A DNA stretch of 64,000 bases from assembly GCA_943736015.1 (NCBI GenBank), contig OX031065.1, positions 38,888,427 to 38,952,426 of the forward strand, read 5' to 3'. This document shows positions 34,900 through 46,500 of the stretch, in pieces. The position numbers and the translations under genes were made by a program. The first letter of the stretch is position 1. Each line of letters opens with the position of its first letter. Under the pieces are notes generated by a model. That model saw only the letters and a program-made list of their open reading frames with translations. It had not been told where the DNA came from and did not search any database. The stretch comes from Tridacna crocea (taxonomy: Eukaryota; Mollusca; Bivalvia; Cardiida; Cardiidae).

Positions 34900-36179
34900 C
34901 TGTAAAATATAGAAATTAAAATGACTGTATATTTGAGCCAGGCTCTGTTAAAAGGAGGCCTAGTGCATTTTCGGAAAGTATCGAACCAGGTTAGCCTGCG
35001 CAGTCTGCACAGGCTTAGTAGGGCCGAAACTTTTCACTTTTTGTCGATTTTCTGTCAGTAAAAGGATTAGTGTACCTGACGTTTTCCGTAGCTTGTTGTA
35101 CAAAACGGATTTTAGAAATGTCAACCAGTATGATGCCTTGCTTGATATCATGCATCATGGAGTGAGATTAAGCTCTCTCATGCCAATGCATGGCTCATTT
35201 ATATGTCATCATGACCATCACGATGATCACCACATCATTAACCACCAACATGAGCTATAGCACAACAACTTCACCGTCCTCATTTTCATAGAAACCAAAA
35301 AACTGCTGTCGTCACTCAAGAAACTGCAACAAAATGAATGATATAGACGATAAAACGATCCAAAAGTCGTATTTCAATCATTTCATAAAATACTTTACAA
35401 TGAAGATCCAAGACGATTCTGTAAATTATGTACAGCCTGATCTTGATCCATGCCATCTGCTAGAAGCATCTACATGTATTTTAAGTCGCACTCTGACGCC
35501 AAACTACCGTCTGCATGGCTGCTAAGATAAGTTGGTCTTTTCTCCTATATAAACAGATAGAATTTAACTTTGAGAATGAATAGGCATTTAGGTCATGGAT
35601 AAGTATCAAGAAGTGGACGGTGGAATATTCCCCCGCCCCCTCCCGTTTAAAAAGCCCCGATAGAGCAACTTCAGCTTGTAGTAATTTCGTGTCCGCGTTT
35701 CCAGGTAACCGGACACACGCAGAACGGTTAAAAGTGCCTCACGATTTGGCTGCGAAACCTTTTAATTACCTTTGATATTGAACAATCCATTAACTTTATG
35801 GATCTAATATCAGGTAAAAGGATAAAATTAGTGCCGTAGCTTATAGCAACATAGCTGGGTCACTTCATTACACGAATCTGCACTTGTATAAACAATGAAT
35901 AGGCCATCCACGCAATAAAGTTGTAAACTCTATCAAAATGGTAGCATAATTGGTGCCAGAGGTATACTTTTAATCTCTTGCTAACAGAGTAAGAATATAA
36001 TGAAATCGTGGTTTGAAAAAAATATAGGGAATCGTATACCTTCTCAACGCTCGACGTGACAGTACTATGACGTTCACTATGTTTCCTCCAGTTCCGATGA
36101 TAAGTAATGTGATTGGGACAATCCTCCACAACCACTCTGCTATACAACATTCCACATACTGATCCGAACACTGAACCAT
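33981..36179 (-). CDS. Class A GPCR, FMRFamide-receptor-like, copy B (2 coding exons)
   Basis: CDS is the complement of 33981-34899 and 36040-36179; 352 aa. Seven hydrophobic segments are visible. TM1 carries GTGGN (Asn33 = 1.50), TM2 carries LAVSD (Asp61 = 2.50), and Cys90 starts TM3 for the disulfide to the Cys in NSTRCVF of loop 2. TM3 ends NLTIER, so E-R replaces D-R-Y. TM5 has the conserved Pro (NLFPIAI). TM6 has FTSP, so CWxP lacks its Trp. TM7 has NFALYF in place of NPxxY. Short N-terminus with a Cys-Cys pair; loop-2 NTSN and NST sites could be glycosylated. It resembles lophotrochozoan peptide-type receptors near FMRFaR/TRHR. The ligand cannot be told. It is the tandem paralogue of copy A, by eye about two thirds identical. 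Confidence 0.9.
34900..36039 (-). other. GPCR copy B intron
   Basis: 1140 bp, GT-AG. Holds a short dispersed 'GTTAGCCTGCGCAG' hairpin repeat (about 34975-35035) and otherwise unique sequence. There is no P1 copy, unlike the paralogue's intron. Confidence 0.75.
36040..36179 (-). CDS. GPCR copy B exon 1 (N-terminus and TM1)
   Basis: 140 bp from ATG (MVQCSDQYVECCIAEWLWRI…) to AGAAG|GTATAC. It ends two bases into an Arg codon, at exactly the same place as copy A. An open frame runs through the donor, so a simple ORF call would extend this exon wrongly to 35970. Confidence 0.9.
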
Positions 36180-37240
36180 GTTTTCCAGCTAGATTGATAT
36201 CATGCAAATAGTGTTGACCGCAGGGGGTCAGAATAACCTTGCTTACATGTACATAAAATAAATCGTCCTTTCGTTTTCAACAAGAATGACATGTTCAACA
36301 AAAAAAGATAAGATCCTGCTTAAGTACTAATTATGAAATATATGCATTATATCTTATTTGTCTCGGTAGAGAAAATAAGAATTCTTTGTTTGAAACATAC
36401 ATATATAATCTAATAAAAGAGAAATGACGCTACAAAAAGTATTTTCAACGTACTCTGTACTCAACAAATAAGGAACCTTGGCGAGTTGCTTTCGGCAAGA
36501 AAGGCTAAAAAAAATCAAACAACACACTAATTACGGTAAATTTCCCAACGGGACGGTTACAATCAGACAGTATTAGTATGTGATACGTTTAATTCATAAT
36601 GTTATACCAACTGGATGGGTAGTACATAATTTTGCCATATGTAATGTCAATTATTTCCTTTGTTTTAAAAAGTAGATCTTCAATAGAATAAGAACTATTA
36701 AAAGAAAAAAGAACGCTTAAGTTGAAGACCTCCACCATCAGGTCAAAAATGTTAAACAAACATCCTTGCCATTTAAACAACTTTAAAATGAATAATTAGA
36801 AATTAGGTATTTCTCTTCAGTGTATTAACTAAAAAGAATACTAATTCTTGTCATTAATCACTGAATAACTACTTTTTCACTCCTCTACGTTTTAACGAAT
36901 CCATTCACTGACCCAAGCAATGGGTCTTTTTCCAGGAATGTATTTTTTCCACAAATGAACCAGTTTCCCTCCTCTAATTTTTTTCTCCATAAGAATGCTG
37001 GAAAATTCGAACATAAAACTTTCCCCAGGAATCTGTGAATGATGAAACAATAATGGAATAAAACAGTCGGAAATAGTCGTTTCGTTTATCCTGAATCCTC
37101 ATTCTCGATGCATAAAAGAGAGCTACGGGTTGTCATGGAGACAGTACATTTTTTTGTTGTAATTAATGAGTTTAAAAACAGCAACTGAAAACACTGTGGT
37201 ATAGGCCAATAATTTCCTGATGGGCAATTTCTCAATTTTT
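36180..37240. other. Spacer upstream of GPCR copy B
   Basis: AT-rich, no repeat recognised. The promoter of copy B should lie here, but no element is convincing. Confidence 0.45.
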
Positions 37241-37259
37241 AGCAAGACAGTCAAGGCTG

Positions 37260-38420
37260 CATATGATGGCATTGTTCCTGTTGCTGTTGTCAATGCCGAT
37301 GTTCATGCGATTGAAATTTTGAAATTAATGGTTTTTATTCGCTGATACTTCTGTTGCAGTATTGTTTCGTCTTGTTGTTTCTATTTTTGTTTCCTTTGTT
37401 GTTGTTTTTCCAGCTGTCTCGGCTTTTGCGGTTACTGTTGCTAATGTTCCTTCTGCAACAGTTGTTGTTTTGATGTTTCTTTTGTTATTGCTGTTGTTAA
37501 ATTGTTGCTGGTGCTGTTAATTCGGATGCGGTTTTTATTCTATTTCTGTTATTGTCACTTGCTGCTACTGATAATAATGAAGTAACTACCACTGTTCTTG
37601 TTGCTGTTATAATTGAAGTGTGTTTCTCGTATTCAAATACATGTAAGTTGTTCTTTAGTTCTTAGTTCTGTTTATGTTGTTGCTGAGGCTTCCGCTGATT
37701 TTTCATGCAGCTGGTGTCGTTTGCCCCCATTTTCGATACTTTTTTTGCATATTGAATACTATTTCGCACTTTTATTGTTGTTGTTGTTATACCCGTTGCT
37801 TCGTAATTCCTGTATTTGCATTTTTTATATTGTTTGTATTTGCAGTTACACTGTATGTATACTATGGCTGCAGTTACTTTTATTATTGCTGTTATTATAC
37901 TTAACTTAATTTTTGCTGTTGTTTTTGTTGCTGCTGTTGGTTTGTTGTCGTTTTTATAGTCAAATGTTCGCTTTAATTGTTATTTCGCTGATGCTGATAT
38001 TGTGCTGTAGTTTTGTTGTATTTTTCTGATTTTGTTTCTGCTAACTACTCATTTCAAACAACAGTAGATGTTAACTTTGGAATTGTTGCTTTTGCTGTAT
38101 ATAGTCATTGCTTGTGTGAGATTCGGGAGCAGTTTATATAATGTTGCGCTTGCAACAGGCAAGGATGAGGTAGTTGCTGCTAAATCAGCTGGGTTTTTTT
38201 GTTACATTTCTTGTCTCAGACGTTTACGTTGTCAATGTTTTGTTGGCAATGAAGTTACTGTTTCTACCGCTGCTATTGCAACTATTGCTGCTGAAGCCTT
38301 CGATGATATTGTGTTTGGTTTGGCTGCGTCAACTGTACTGTTTGTTTTTGTTGAAGTCAAATTGCTGCTACTTTTTATCCCATTACTTACCATATTTTCG
38401 AAAGGCTGTGAGCAGTTTGG
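37260..38420. repeat. GTT/TGC-rich low-complexity domain
   Basis: About 1.1 kb in which degenerate GTT, GTTGCT and TTATTG triplets dominate the plus strand. Open frames of 76-119 codons here come from the composition (Leu/Val/Cys-rich) and are not genes. Confidence 0.65.
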
Positions 38421-38660
38421 ATTTTAGATGCAGTTTACGAGTGGATATACGGGTGGATAGATGGATAGATGGATGGTTGGGCGATTTATGTTGTTAATGT
38501 ACTCGAGCAGCCTGACCATATATCTACAACGTCTGCCACTTGATTTTAAATCAATAATAAATATTCACCATTTTCCGTGAAATTGCTTTTTAACCATTAA
38601 CGCGCTACATTTTTGTGCATGGTGTAGATCAAGACCAGACTGCACAGATCGTCCATCTCA

Positions 38661-38916
38661 GATGGCCTGTATCACGCGAAAAGGAACTTTCGAACATTTG
38701 CGTAAAGTGTCGTCTCGGATACGCGCAGTCTAATCCAAAACGACACTTTCCGTTTTTGTGTAATTTTCTGTTTTGCACAAGTCCGCTGTAGCACAAAATC
38801 TAATGGAATCGTAAAGTGCCGTCTCGGATTAGCCTTCGCGGACTGCGTAGGCTGATCCGAGACGACACTTTACGCAAATGTCCGAATGCACCTTTTTGCG
38901 TGTTACAGGCCAGATC
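38661..38916. mobile_element. P2 palindromic MITE
   Basis: Ends GATGGCCTGTATCACGCG and the complement of TGCGTGTTACAGGCC. Second hairpin intact, first one truncated. Confidence 0.85.
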
Positions 38917-39219
38917 TAGTCTGTCACTTATTTAGCAGGTAAAGACTTGAGTCTTTACTAAAGGACAAAAAAAGATAGACTACTTTGTATTGAAAACTCT
39001 GACAGACGATTGCTTATATGACGGTCAATTGATGAGTTTTAAAATAATGTCGATTAAGGTAAAAGTGCTGATTATTTGCACGTTTTCGTTTTCCAACAAG
39101 ATTAACAGAAGCTGTGTCCTTGTAAGAAACTAACAAGTTGTAAAACACATTGTCTGGTAAAAGAATTAGTCTCAAGAAAATTACAATCGACAAAGACTCT
39201 TAATTACGCGACAGATCCG

Positions 39220-39700
39220 GACTTGTAACAACCTATTGGAAGAAGGCTTTTGAAAACACTAAGGCAACAGAGAAAATGCAGGTAAGCACATTTTCTCCTT
39301 TACCAATACTGTATTCCATGCTTTGAAAGACATATCTCCTGTTTTGAATCACATGTAATTTGTCGTCTGCAAATGTTTTCAATTTGGACACGGCTAAAAT
39401 TTTGTCGTATTTTACAGGGCGTTGGTTTCAATTCTTTACCAGACAACATTTAACCTTTGTAGTTGAGAACATCTTCAGGCGACAAATCTAATTGGCTGAA
39501 ATAATGGAATTTGTCATCGAAAGCGTAGGGTAAGTAGTGATATGCATTTTCCCACAATTTTTTATTTGCTTTGAAAGGCAAATTTCTTGATAAAGAATTG
39601 ACATACGAAAATAACATAAAATTTGTCATCTGCAAATGCTGTCAATTCGGACAAGACAACAATTATGTCATCTGGTAAAGGCTTCTCAAAATGTTGAAGT
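39220..39700. mobile_element. Two decayed P1 copies in series
   Basis: About 39225-39425 (GCACATTTTCTCC centre, GTCGTCTGCAAATG tail) and 39430-39690 (TTCTTTACCAGACAAC head, GTCATCTGCAAATGCTG tail). Confidence 0.6.
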
Positions 39701-39785
39701 GCTGCTGAGTTAATCCATATAAAGAATGTTTCTGGTGAGATGATCCTGTGATCACCATAACGTTTTTAATATCTATCCTCATTGG

Positions 39786-40140
39786 CTCTGTACCAAACGA
39801 CAAAATGTTGGCCTAAACCAAACTGAAAGCATTTGCAGACGACAATTTCAAAGTGGCTCAAATGATGCGACTTTACTTTGATAGGGTAGAAAGTGTTGTG
39901 GGAAGTGGAGAAAATGCTAGGTAGCAGCATTTTCTCCTTTTCCCACAGTGTTTTCAAAAGACTTCCTCTTCAGGGTCGTTAAATTCTTGACAAGGCTGAT
40001 TGTGTTGTATTAACAAAATGTATTACCAAATGACAAAATTTTTAGACTCGTCTAAATCGTATGGCTTCTTTCTCAGGGGCTAAAGGCTTCTTTCGCAGCG
40101 GCGTCAAAAGTAGGGATTGAGTGGTAATGGGTTAAAGTAG
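39786..40140 (-). mobile_element. P1 MITE followed by a P1 fragment
   Basis: 39786-40013 is tail-first with a good hairpin. 40025-40140 keeps both ends (TACCAAATGACAAAATTTT and GGTAATGGGTTAA) but lacks the hairpin. Confidence 0.75.
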
Positions 40141-40410
40141 GTGAAAATAATTAAAACAGCTATTGAATAATTTGATAATGCTTTTATTTGAAAACATCTA
40201 AGCACTACTACTAGTTTTTCAATTAATCTAGAGCGAGTAAGTTGATCAGTGAGTTAATATTATATATATATATATTTTACAAGCTCAATACAACTAATGG
40301 GTGAATAAATACCCTGAGAAATATCCAGAAGTTTTAACGCTAATAGTTATCTTCTGGATTAAAAGGGTAACGTCAGAAAATAGAGTTTATTTCAGCAGCT
40401 TGTGGTTAAT

Positions 40411-40680
40411 ATATGGAGTGCAACACGCGAAAAGGTGCATTCGGACATTTGCGTAAAGTGTCGTCCCGGATTAGCCTGCGCAGTCCGCGCAGGCTAATCC
40501 GAGACGGCACTTTACGACTACATTACATTCCGTGCTACAGTAGACTTGAGTAAAACAGAAAATCACATCAAATCGGAAAGTGTCGTTTCGGATTAGCCTG
40601 TGCGGACTGCACACGCTGATCCGAGACGACACTTTACGCAAATGTCCGAATGACCCTTTTCGTATGTTGCACTCCATATA
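40411..40680. mobile_element. P2 palindromic MITE, nested in a foldback
   Basis: Perfectly matching ends TATATGGAGTGCAAC / GTTGCACTCCATATA. Both inner hairpins are present. The flanks together resemble the 31790-31966 foldback, which gives the probable empty site. Confidence 0.85.
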
Positions 40681-40799
40681 GAGGATATTTGTTCTTTTCA
40701 GTGAAAGATCGGAATTTATTTCATCGAGTGGACACCATCGGTAATATTTTCACTCGTGGTGCAGCAACGAGTAAACATATTACCGACGGTGTTCCAAAT

Positions 40800-40987
40800 T
40801 AAAAAGAAACGTTTGCAGACAACAAATAAACGAAACTAAAAAATTGAAATTTTATTCCAGCGAGGCAGAAAACATTGCGGGAATAGGAGACAATGCTGGT
40901 TACAAGCATTTTCTCATTTCCCCACAATGTTTTTATAGACTCCTATATCAGGGTCGTAAAAAACAGGGATTGTTTGGTAAAGGGTTA
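40800..40987 (-). mobile_element. P1 MITE, decayed tail
   Basis: GTTTGCAGACAACAAATAA, hairpin GAGACAATGCTGGTTACAAG, right end TTTGGTAAAGGGTTAA. Confidence 0.65.
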
Positions 40988-41189
40988 AATCCACATCATG
41001 TAATGTTATCATTGCTGAATGTAACAGAAAATTAATTTACAGTATAGCACTGATACAATGAAGGTAAATAATTAAATAATAAATAAATGTATAGGACAAC
41101 TGGTATATTATCAATGGCTTTACTTCAATGAATCTGGTGAGAGGCCAGAGCCACATGTTTTTTTTTTCATACCATATACTTAGTACATC

Positions 41190-41345
41190 TGACATTTTTA
41201 CCCATGAAATCATTACATCTGGCATATTTACCGCTTTGACTCTGACAATTTTACCTTTGACATTTTTACCTATGACATTTTTACCTATGAAATTTTTACC
41301 TCTGACATTTTTTCCTCTGGCATTTTTACCTCTGACATTTTTACC
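41190..41345 (+). repeat. 15-bp minisatellite
   Basis: About nine units of TCTGACATTTTTACC with scattered changes. Because 15 is a multiple of three, the minus strand is open and reads GKNVR-type repeats; composition artefact. Confidence 0.85.
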
Positions 41346-41386
41346 GCACACCGAAAGAACTACCTTTACAGAAAAAAAAAAAGAGA

Positions 41387-41473
41387 AATATATCGTCGGT
41401 TTACTTCAAAAACCTCGTAAGAACATCTTGAAACAATGTGTAGTTACGAGGTTTTCTAAGTAAACCGACGAGA
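41387..41473. mobile_element. P4 short hairpin element
   Basis: Arms ATCGTCGGTTTACTTCAAAA, then CCTCGTAA against the complement; about 87 bp. Second copy at 57749-57836. Confidence 0.8.
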
Positions 41474-41730
41474 TATAAACATTCGGAAATAATTACATAA
41501 GATAATTATAACATGAGTTGACACCTAAGATGGACTTTATGAAGCGGACAAAAGATGTTATTGAGCAAGCCTTTGATGAGCTTAATGACACGTTCTTGTC
41601 TACGATATTTTTTATAAAATCCTACCACCCTGAAAACATGGGAGTACCAGATTGTGTTTATCCCATAACTGTATCTTCACAATTATAGTTTATGTTCTGC
41701 TAAAATACAAACCTGTACGTACCAAATCTA

Positions 41731-41997
41731 TTGGCTTGCAACACGCGAAATAGGGACATTCGGACATTTGCGTAAAGTGCAGTCTCGGATCAACCTGTGC
41801 AGTCCGCGCAGGCTAATCCGAAACCACACTTTCCATTTTAATGTAATATTCTGTTTTGCACAGGTCTACTGAAGCGCAAATTCTAAAGTAATCGTAAAGT
41901 GCCGTTTCGGATCAGCCTGCGCGGACTGCGCAGGCTGATCCGAGACGACTCTTTACGCAAATGTCCGAATGCCCCTTTTTGCGTGTTACAGGCCAAT
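41731..41997. mobile_element. P2 palindromic MITE, near full length
   Basis: Ends TTGGCTTGCAACACGCG and complement of GTGTTACAGGCCAA. The second hairpin TCAGCCTGCGCGGACTGC is perfectly paired. Confidence 0.85.
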
Positions 41998-42169
41998 TAT
42001 AGGAGGCCTGTTCGCTCTTTTTGGCATGATTTTACATCACGGACGAAAACAATTAAAAAAAAGATATGCACATAATGATATCATTTTATATAAGGATGAT
42101 AAAACACACACAGCTTTCATCAGTTTTAACAGTTTACAGAGAAATCCATGTCAAATTTAACGCACTTAC

Positions 42170-42350
42170 GGACTACATATTCGATGCAAGAAGCCACGGG
42201 ATTCGTCTCTGAAGGGTTAAAACACATTGTGGGAAATGAAGAAAAAATATAACATTTTCTTCTTCTCTCGAAATTCTATCGAAAAAAAATCTCCTCTCCC
42301 AAGGGGGTATGTACAACTAGGGATTATACGGTAACGGATTAAAATGACTC
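42170..42350. mobile_element. P1 relic
   Basis: GGGTTAAAACACATTGTGGG and a decayed hairpin; right end ACGGTAACGGATTAA. Confidence 0.5.
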
Positions 42351-42394
42351 AAAAATGGGATTTATCTCCAAACCTTTCGGCTCCATAGACGAAT

Positions 42395-42500
42395 AGGTAA
42401 AGTTTTGTGAACGTCATACATCAAGATCAGACTTCACAGGCCGTGCAATCTGATCTTTGATCTATACCATCCGCTTGTGTAGACAAGCCTATACAATCAA
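42395..42500. mobile_element. P3 palindrome, short form
   Basis: ATCAAGATCAGACTTCACAG against TGCAATCTGATCTTTGAT. Confidence 0.55.
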
Positions 42501-42771
42501 GATCTTTGTAAGTTTAGACAGATTGTATTTAGAGCCGTCGAAAAAGATCGAGTTTATTGATTTGTCACTGCAAGGGTTAAAAAAAATGAAAAATGATTTT
42601 CGGAAATAAAGGAAATGCTAGTTCTATACAACTTTTCCTTTTCTAAAATGTTTTTTTCATTAAAGCAAGACCCCAGGGTCCTTTGAACCACGGTTTGATA
42701 TAGATCGGGTTCAGGTTCTTTCTTGAACAAATTTCCAGCAGAAAGCTTTGCAATTATCCTTTTAAGTCATT

Positions 42772-42989
42772 ACCAAACTACAATATTTTAGGCTGGTCCA
42801 AATCAAAAACATTTGCAGACGACAAAATAAAAGTCACCAAAAATTTTAAATTTGTTGTGTGAAGAGTAGAAAACATTGTGGGAAACGGGGAAAATGCTGG
42901 TTCCCAGCATTTTCTTATTTTCCCACAATGTTTTCTAAAGGCTTCTTTCTCAGGGTCGTCAAAAGTAGGGATTGTTTGGTAATGGGTTA
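42772..42989 (-). mobile_element. P1 MITE
   Basis: TTAAGTCATTACCAAACTAC end, tail-first, hairpin AAATGCTGGTTCCCAGCATT intact; ends TTGTTTGGTAATGGGTTA. Confidence 0.85.
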
Positions 42990-43014
42990 CGGTAGGAAAA
43001 AATAACAGTACAAT

Positions 43015-43210
43015 TTAACCCTATACAAAACAATCCTTTGTTTCTTACGGCCAAGTGGAAGATGCCCTTTGAAAACATTATGGGAAAGAAGAAAACGCTG
43101 GTTCTCCTCAATTAAAGTCAGTTTTAATTTTTTTGTCAAGTTAATTTTGTCGTCTGCAATTGCTATGAATTTGGGCAAGTCTAAGATTTTGCCGTTTGGT
43201 AAAGAGATAA
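43015..43210 (+). mobile_element. P1 MITE lacking its right hairpin arm
   Basis: TTAACCCTATACAAAACAAT head, one arm only, then GTCGTCTGCAATTGCTATG tail. Immediately 3' of the coactosin stop on the coactosin strand; another decayed hairpin follows at about 43222-43300. Confidence 0.7.
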
Positions 43211-43439
43211 TGCATGAGTGCCGGTGAAAACGCTGTGGCAAATTGACATGTTTTCTGTTACGAGCAATTTCTTATTTTGCCCTCAAGATTTTTAAAAGTA
43301 GCCTTCAGTAGACATTGAAAGTCGTCTGCAACAGGTATTAAGTTCGTTCAGTTGATTATGATGAACAAATGTGAAACTAGTATGTATGTTATGAAGGGAG
43401 GTTACTCAATTAGAAAATTGTCCTAAGACTTCACTAGAG

Positions 43440-43547
43440 TTATTGGCCCGTTCCATAATTTGCACCACCTGCTCGAATCATTTCTTTTCTAATATCTTCT
43501 TCTTTAAATTCCTTCAAATCATCAAAATTCATCTCAACCGCAAAACT
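43440..43547 (-). CDS. COTL1: Coactosin exon 4 (terminal)
   Basis: 108 bp. Acceptor TCTCTTTTCAG; encodes [20 protein letters not shown] then [15 protein letters not shown] and a TAA stop. This matches the conserved coactosin tail (…ELKKAGGANY…). Downstream lies a degraded P1 MITE (43015-43210). Confidence 0.94.
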   Translation of the reverse strand, partial: SFAVEMNFDDLKEFKEEDIRKEMIRAGGANYGTGQ

Positions 43548-46500
43548 CTGAAAAGAGACAGAAATAGTAATTTTTTCATGCTTACTGGTAATTTATCGAA
43601 AAATAACGGTGGTATGTATTTGTGATATTTCATGGTTACGAGCCTGAAATATAGCAATTTAACGAACTCTTCAATTAAAGGTGAAAACAGTTCTCACGCT
43701 CTAGTTACCTAGGTAAAATGCGTATGCCACTGCCATATGGTAATATGACGTAAATTAGAGAGGTCAACAGACTTCTCCAAAGAAGGAAAGCATGAAACAC
43801 AATGAAATACATGTAAGTCAAAGAGCATCTGGAGTAAGGTGTAACACGAGTATATGGTCACTAACTGTGAGCGCAGCATGATGAATGGTGTCGCACCACT
43901 GCGAAACTGCTTCCGGTTCGTTTTTTTTTTAGGCTTCCGGTTCGTAGTAGTAGTCAAAAGTGAAAATTTGCAGTAGAACACTTGTTACACTGTTGTATGG
44001 AGCTAAGATGGTTTGGTGGTATATAATTTAGATTTGCTTCAAATTTAGGGACTGGGGGACCATTTAGATGTGTTTTTGAGTGGACTATTTTGTGTCACTA
44101 GAGGAACAAAAAATCGGTGTCACGGGGGTGAACAGGTGTTTTTGAGAGGGAAAATTCTAGGGTGCCCATTGTTTTGAGATTTAGCGAAAAACGCAATCAG
44201 ACGACATGTTGTTTTTCATGCATTTTTTGAAGGACTATGGACTTACTTTAGACAGCAAGAGATGGGAAAGCAAAAGTATAAAGCGATCTATGAGGCTTCA
44301 AAGATGGCCAATTTCACTTTTTTTTTTCAATATGGCCCCAAACCAGTGGTGTGACACCGAATAGGAACACAATAATAAAACACTTACCGACCACATCTGT
44401 TTAACGACCGCTTTTGCCGTGCTCATTTTTGCTCTTTTCAAAGCAGCTACATTTGGCCCACTCCATGTAATGAATGCAAACTTCTGTCTTTTACTCATTT
44501 CGTCTCCAGTTTGTAATCGTAGATAGATGAATGCTCGCTCTTCATCTAAAACAAGAAAAAAAAACAAGAAAATCTTTCAAAGATAGGCGGAGTCATATGT
44601 ACCGTAATATAAATACTGAAACTGTTTTGTGCATTAAAAGAAAATATGAATATTGGTGTTACAAAAGTACCTGTAGTACAGGGAACCGCCGAATAAACAG
44701 GTCATCAATTTTGACCAATCGAAAGTTACTGTTTATTCATTCCAGTACATCAATTTCAATTAGTAGATCAAAAAGCACTGGTCACAACTCGGCCGATGCA
44801 ATGGCTACATCTAACTTGTTCTTTATCAAGGGGCTTTCCATTTTGAAATGATGCTTGTCACATGATTTTAAGCATGGCAGCGCCTGTAGAAATCGGTAAG
44901 CAACGGCAACAACAGCTACCGCTGAAATGTGCTTACAGAGTTGATAGATCAGGTTAAAAAATAAATGTGCCTGTACTGTTTGTCAACGGAAATGTATTTA
45001 AAAAGATTCTGATAAAAAAACTATTAATAGTGTTTTCATTTTTTAAAAGGAACCGCACGATGTACAGAGCGGTAAATTGGTGCATTTTTGGCGAAGAAAT
45101 GTCCCATGAAGATGTATACCCTTTTCCAAGCAAGCCCTGGGTTTTACGTGTCTGCAGTAAAAGTCTTTTGAAAACACTGTGGGAAAAGGAGAAATTGCTC
45201 GTAACGAGCAATTTCTCCTTTTCCAACAGTGTTTTCTACCCTTTTTGAGAACTTTCTACCACTTTCTCAAAATCTAAAATTGTCTTCTGCAAACTCTTTC
45301 AGAGTCCAAAATTTGTCGTTTGGGAAAGGGTTAAGCTAAATGATACAACCGAGTGACTTGATCACCAGATCACCCGAGCTATTCCGAATAATGTTAACTA
45401 CGTAGAAAACTAAATCTAAATTAGCCAAGTTCCGTTAAAATCAGACTAAGGCTTTCCTCCCCTGAAACTTCTGGTCAACATGGCATTATTTTTATTTGGT
45501 GGTTAGATTGTTGAAAATTTAAAGTGATTTAATAATTCTAGACACTTTTAAGCTCTCTTTAGATGTCCATCTAAAAAGTTTATGTTCATACCTTTATTAC
45601 TTATTTGTAAGGGGAGGTAATAATAATCTTCCGTTGAATTGAGGATATAGTGATTACAGAATTGAAAATGATAATTCTATGAAGGCAGAACAAACCTACA
45701 AAAGTGGCTCGGTTAAGATACTACAATAGTGATAAATTTCGATGATATCATAATAAAAATACTTAAACAAATTATTTTCCATAGTAAAATTTCAGTGGAG
45801 ATAAATCTTCCGCTTCGGGGTAGGAATACCTTAAATGTATCTACAAAAAGTATCGACGCAGTCATCACATGATAAGGGATGCCCAAAAAAAAATCCAGTT
45901 TGACATCTAACTGGATCATGAGGTAGAATAGCAATTAGACATGCAGAAAATTTGTCTATAGTAAACAGTTTCGGGTCAAGTTAGCCTGTGCAGACTGGAA
46001 AGGCTTAAATTGGTCGATACTTTTCGCAGATGTATGCATTGCACTCCATTTTTACGGAGCACGCCTCATTTTGAATTTAAAAAAAAAAGTACGAAAATGT
46101 CAGGAACATTTTATACGCCCCTCGACCCCCGTACTGATCGATTTTTATCTCTAAATTACACATTGACCCGTACATCCTGATTGTGAAGTGTAAACTCATT
46201 ATAGATCTGTGCGAATCTTAACTCTTTACTACACGACAATATTTCAGGCTTGCCCAAATTGAAATCTTTTGCAGACGACAAAAAAAATATGACTCAGAAA
46301 TAGAAATTAGATCTTTGAAAGGAGGGAAAACATGGTGGGAAAAGGGAGAAAATGCTGGGTACCAGCATTTTCTCCTTTTCCCACCACGTTTTCACAGGCT
46401 TCTTCCTTCGGATTGAAAAACTCGGGATTGTTTGGTTAAAGGTTAAGTTTTTTTTTTTTTTTGTTCACAGTGTAGGTCTAGATCAGACTGTGAGATCTGT

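Noticed and set aside
35970-36179. 69-codon ORF as a complete small protein
   Set aside because: Only its first 140 bp are exon (GPCR copy B). The rest reads through the splice donor into intron.
37613-38497. Leu/Cys/Val-rich ORFs of 76-119 codons
   Set aside because: Arise from the GTT/TGC low-complexity composition. Overlapping frames are open at once, which argues against coding.
40471-40677. ORFs with 'LACADCAG' ends (28079-28312 and 40471-40677 minus)
   Set aside because: Both are readings of the P2 palindrome, not independent genes.
41037-41351. Minus-strand GKNVR repeat 'protein' and its plus-strand counterpart
   Set aside because: Produced by a 15-bp minisatellite whose period is a multiple of three; no start context, splice or domain support.
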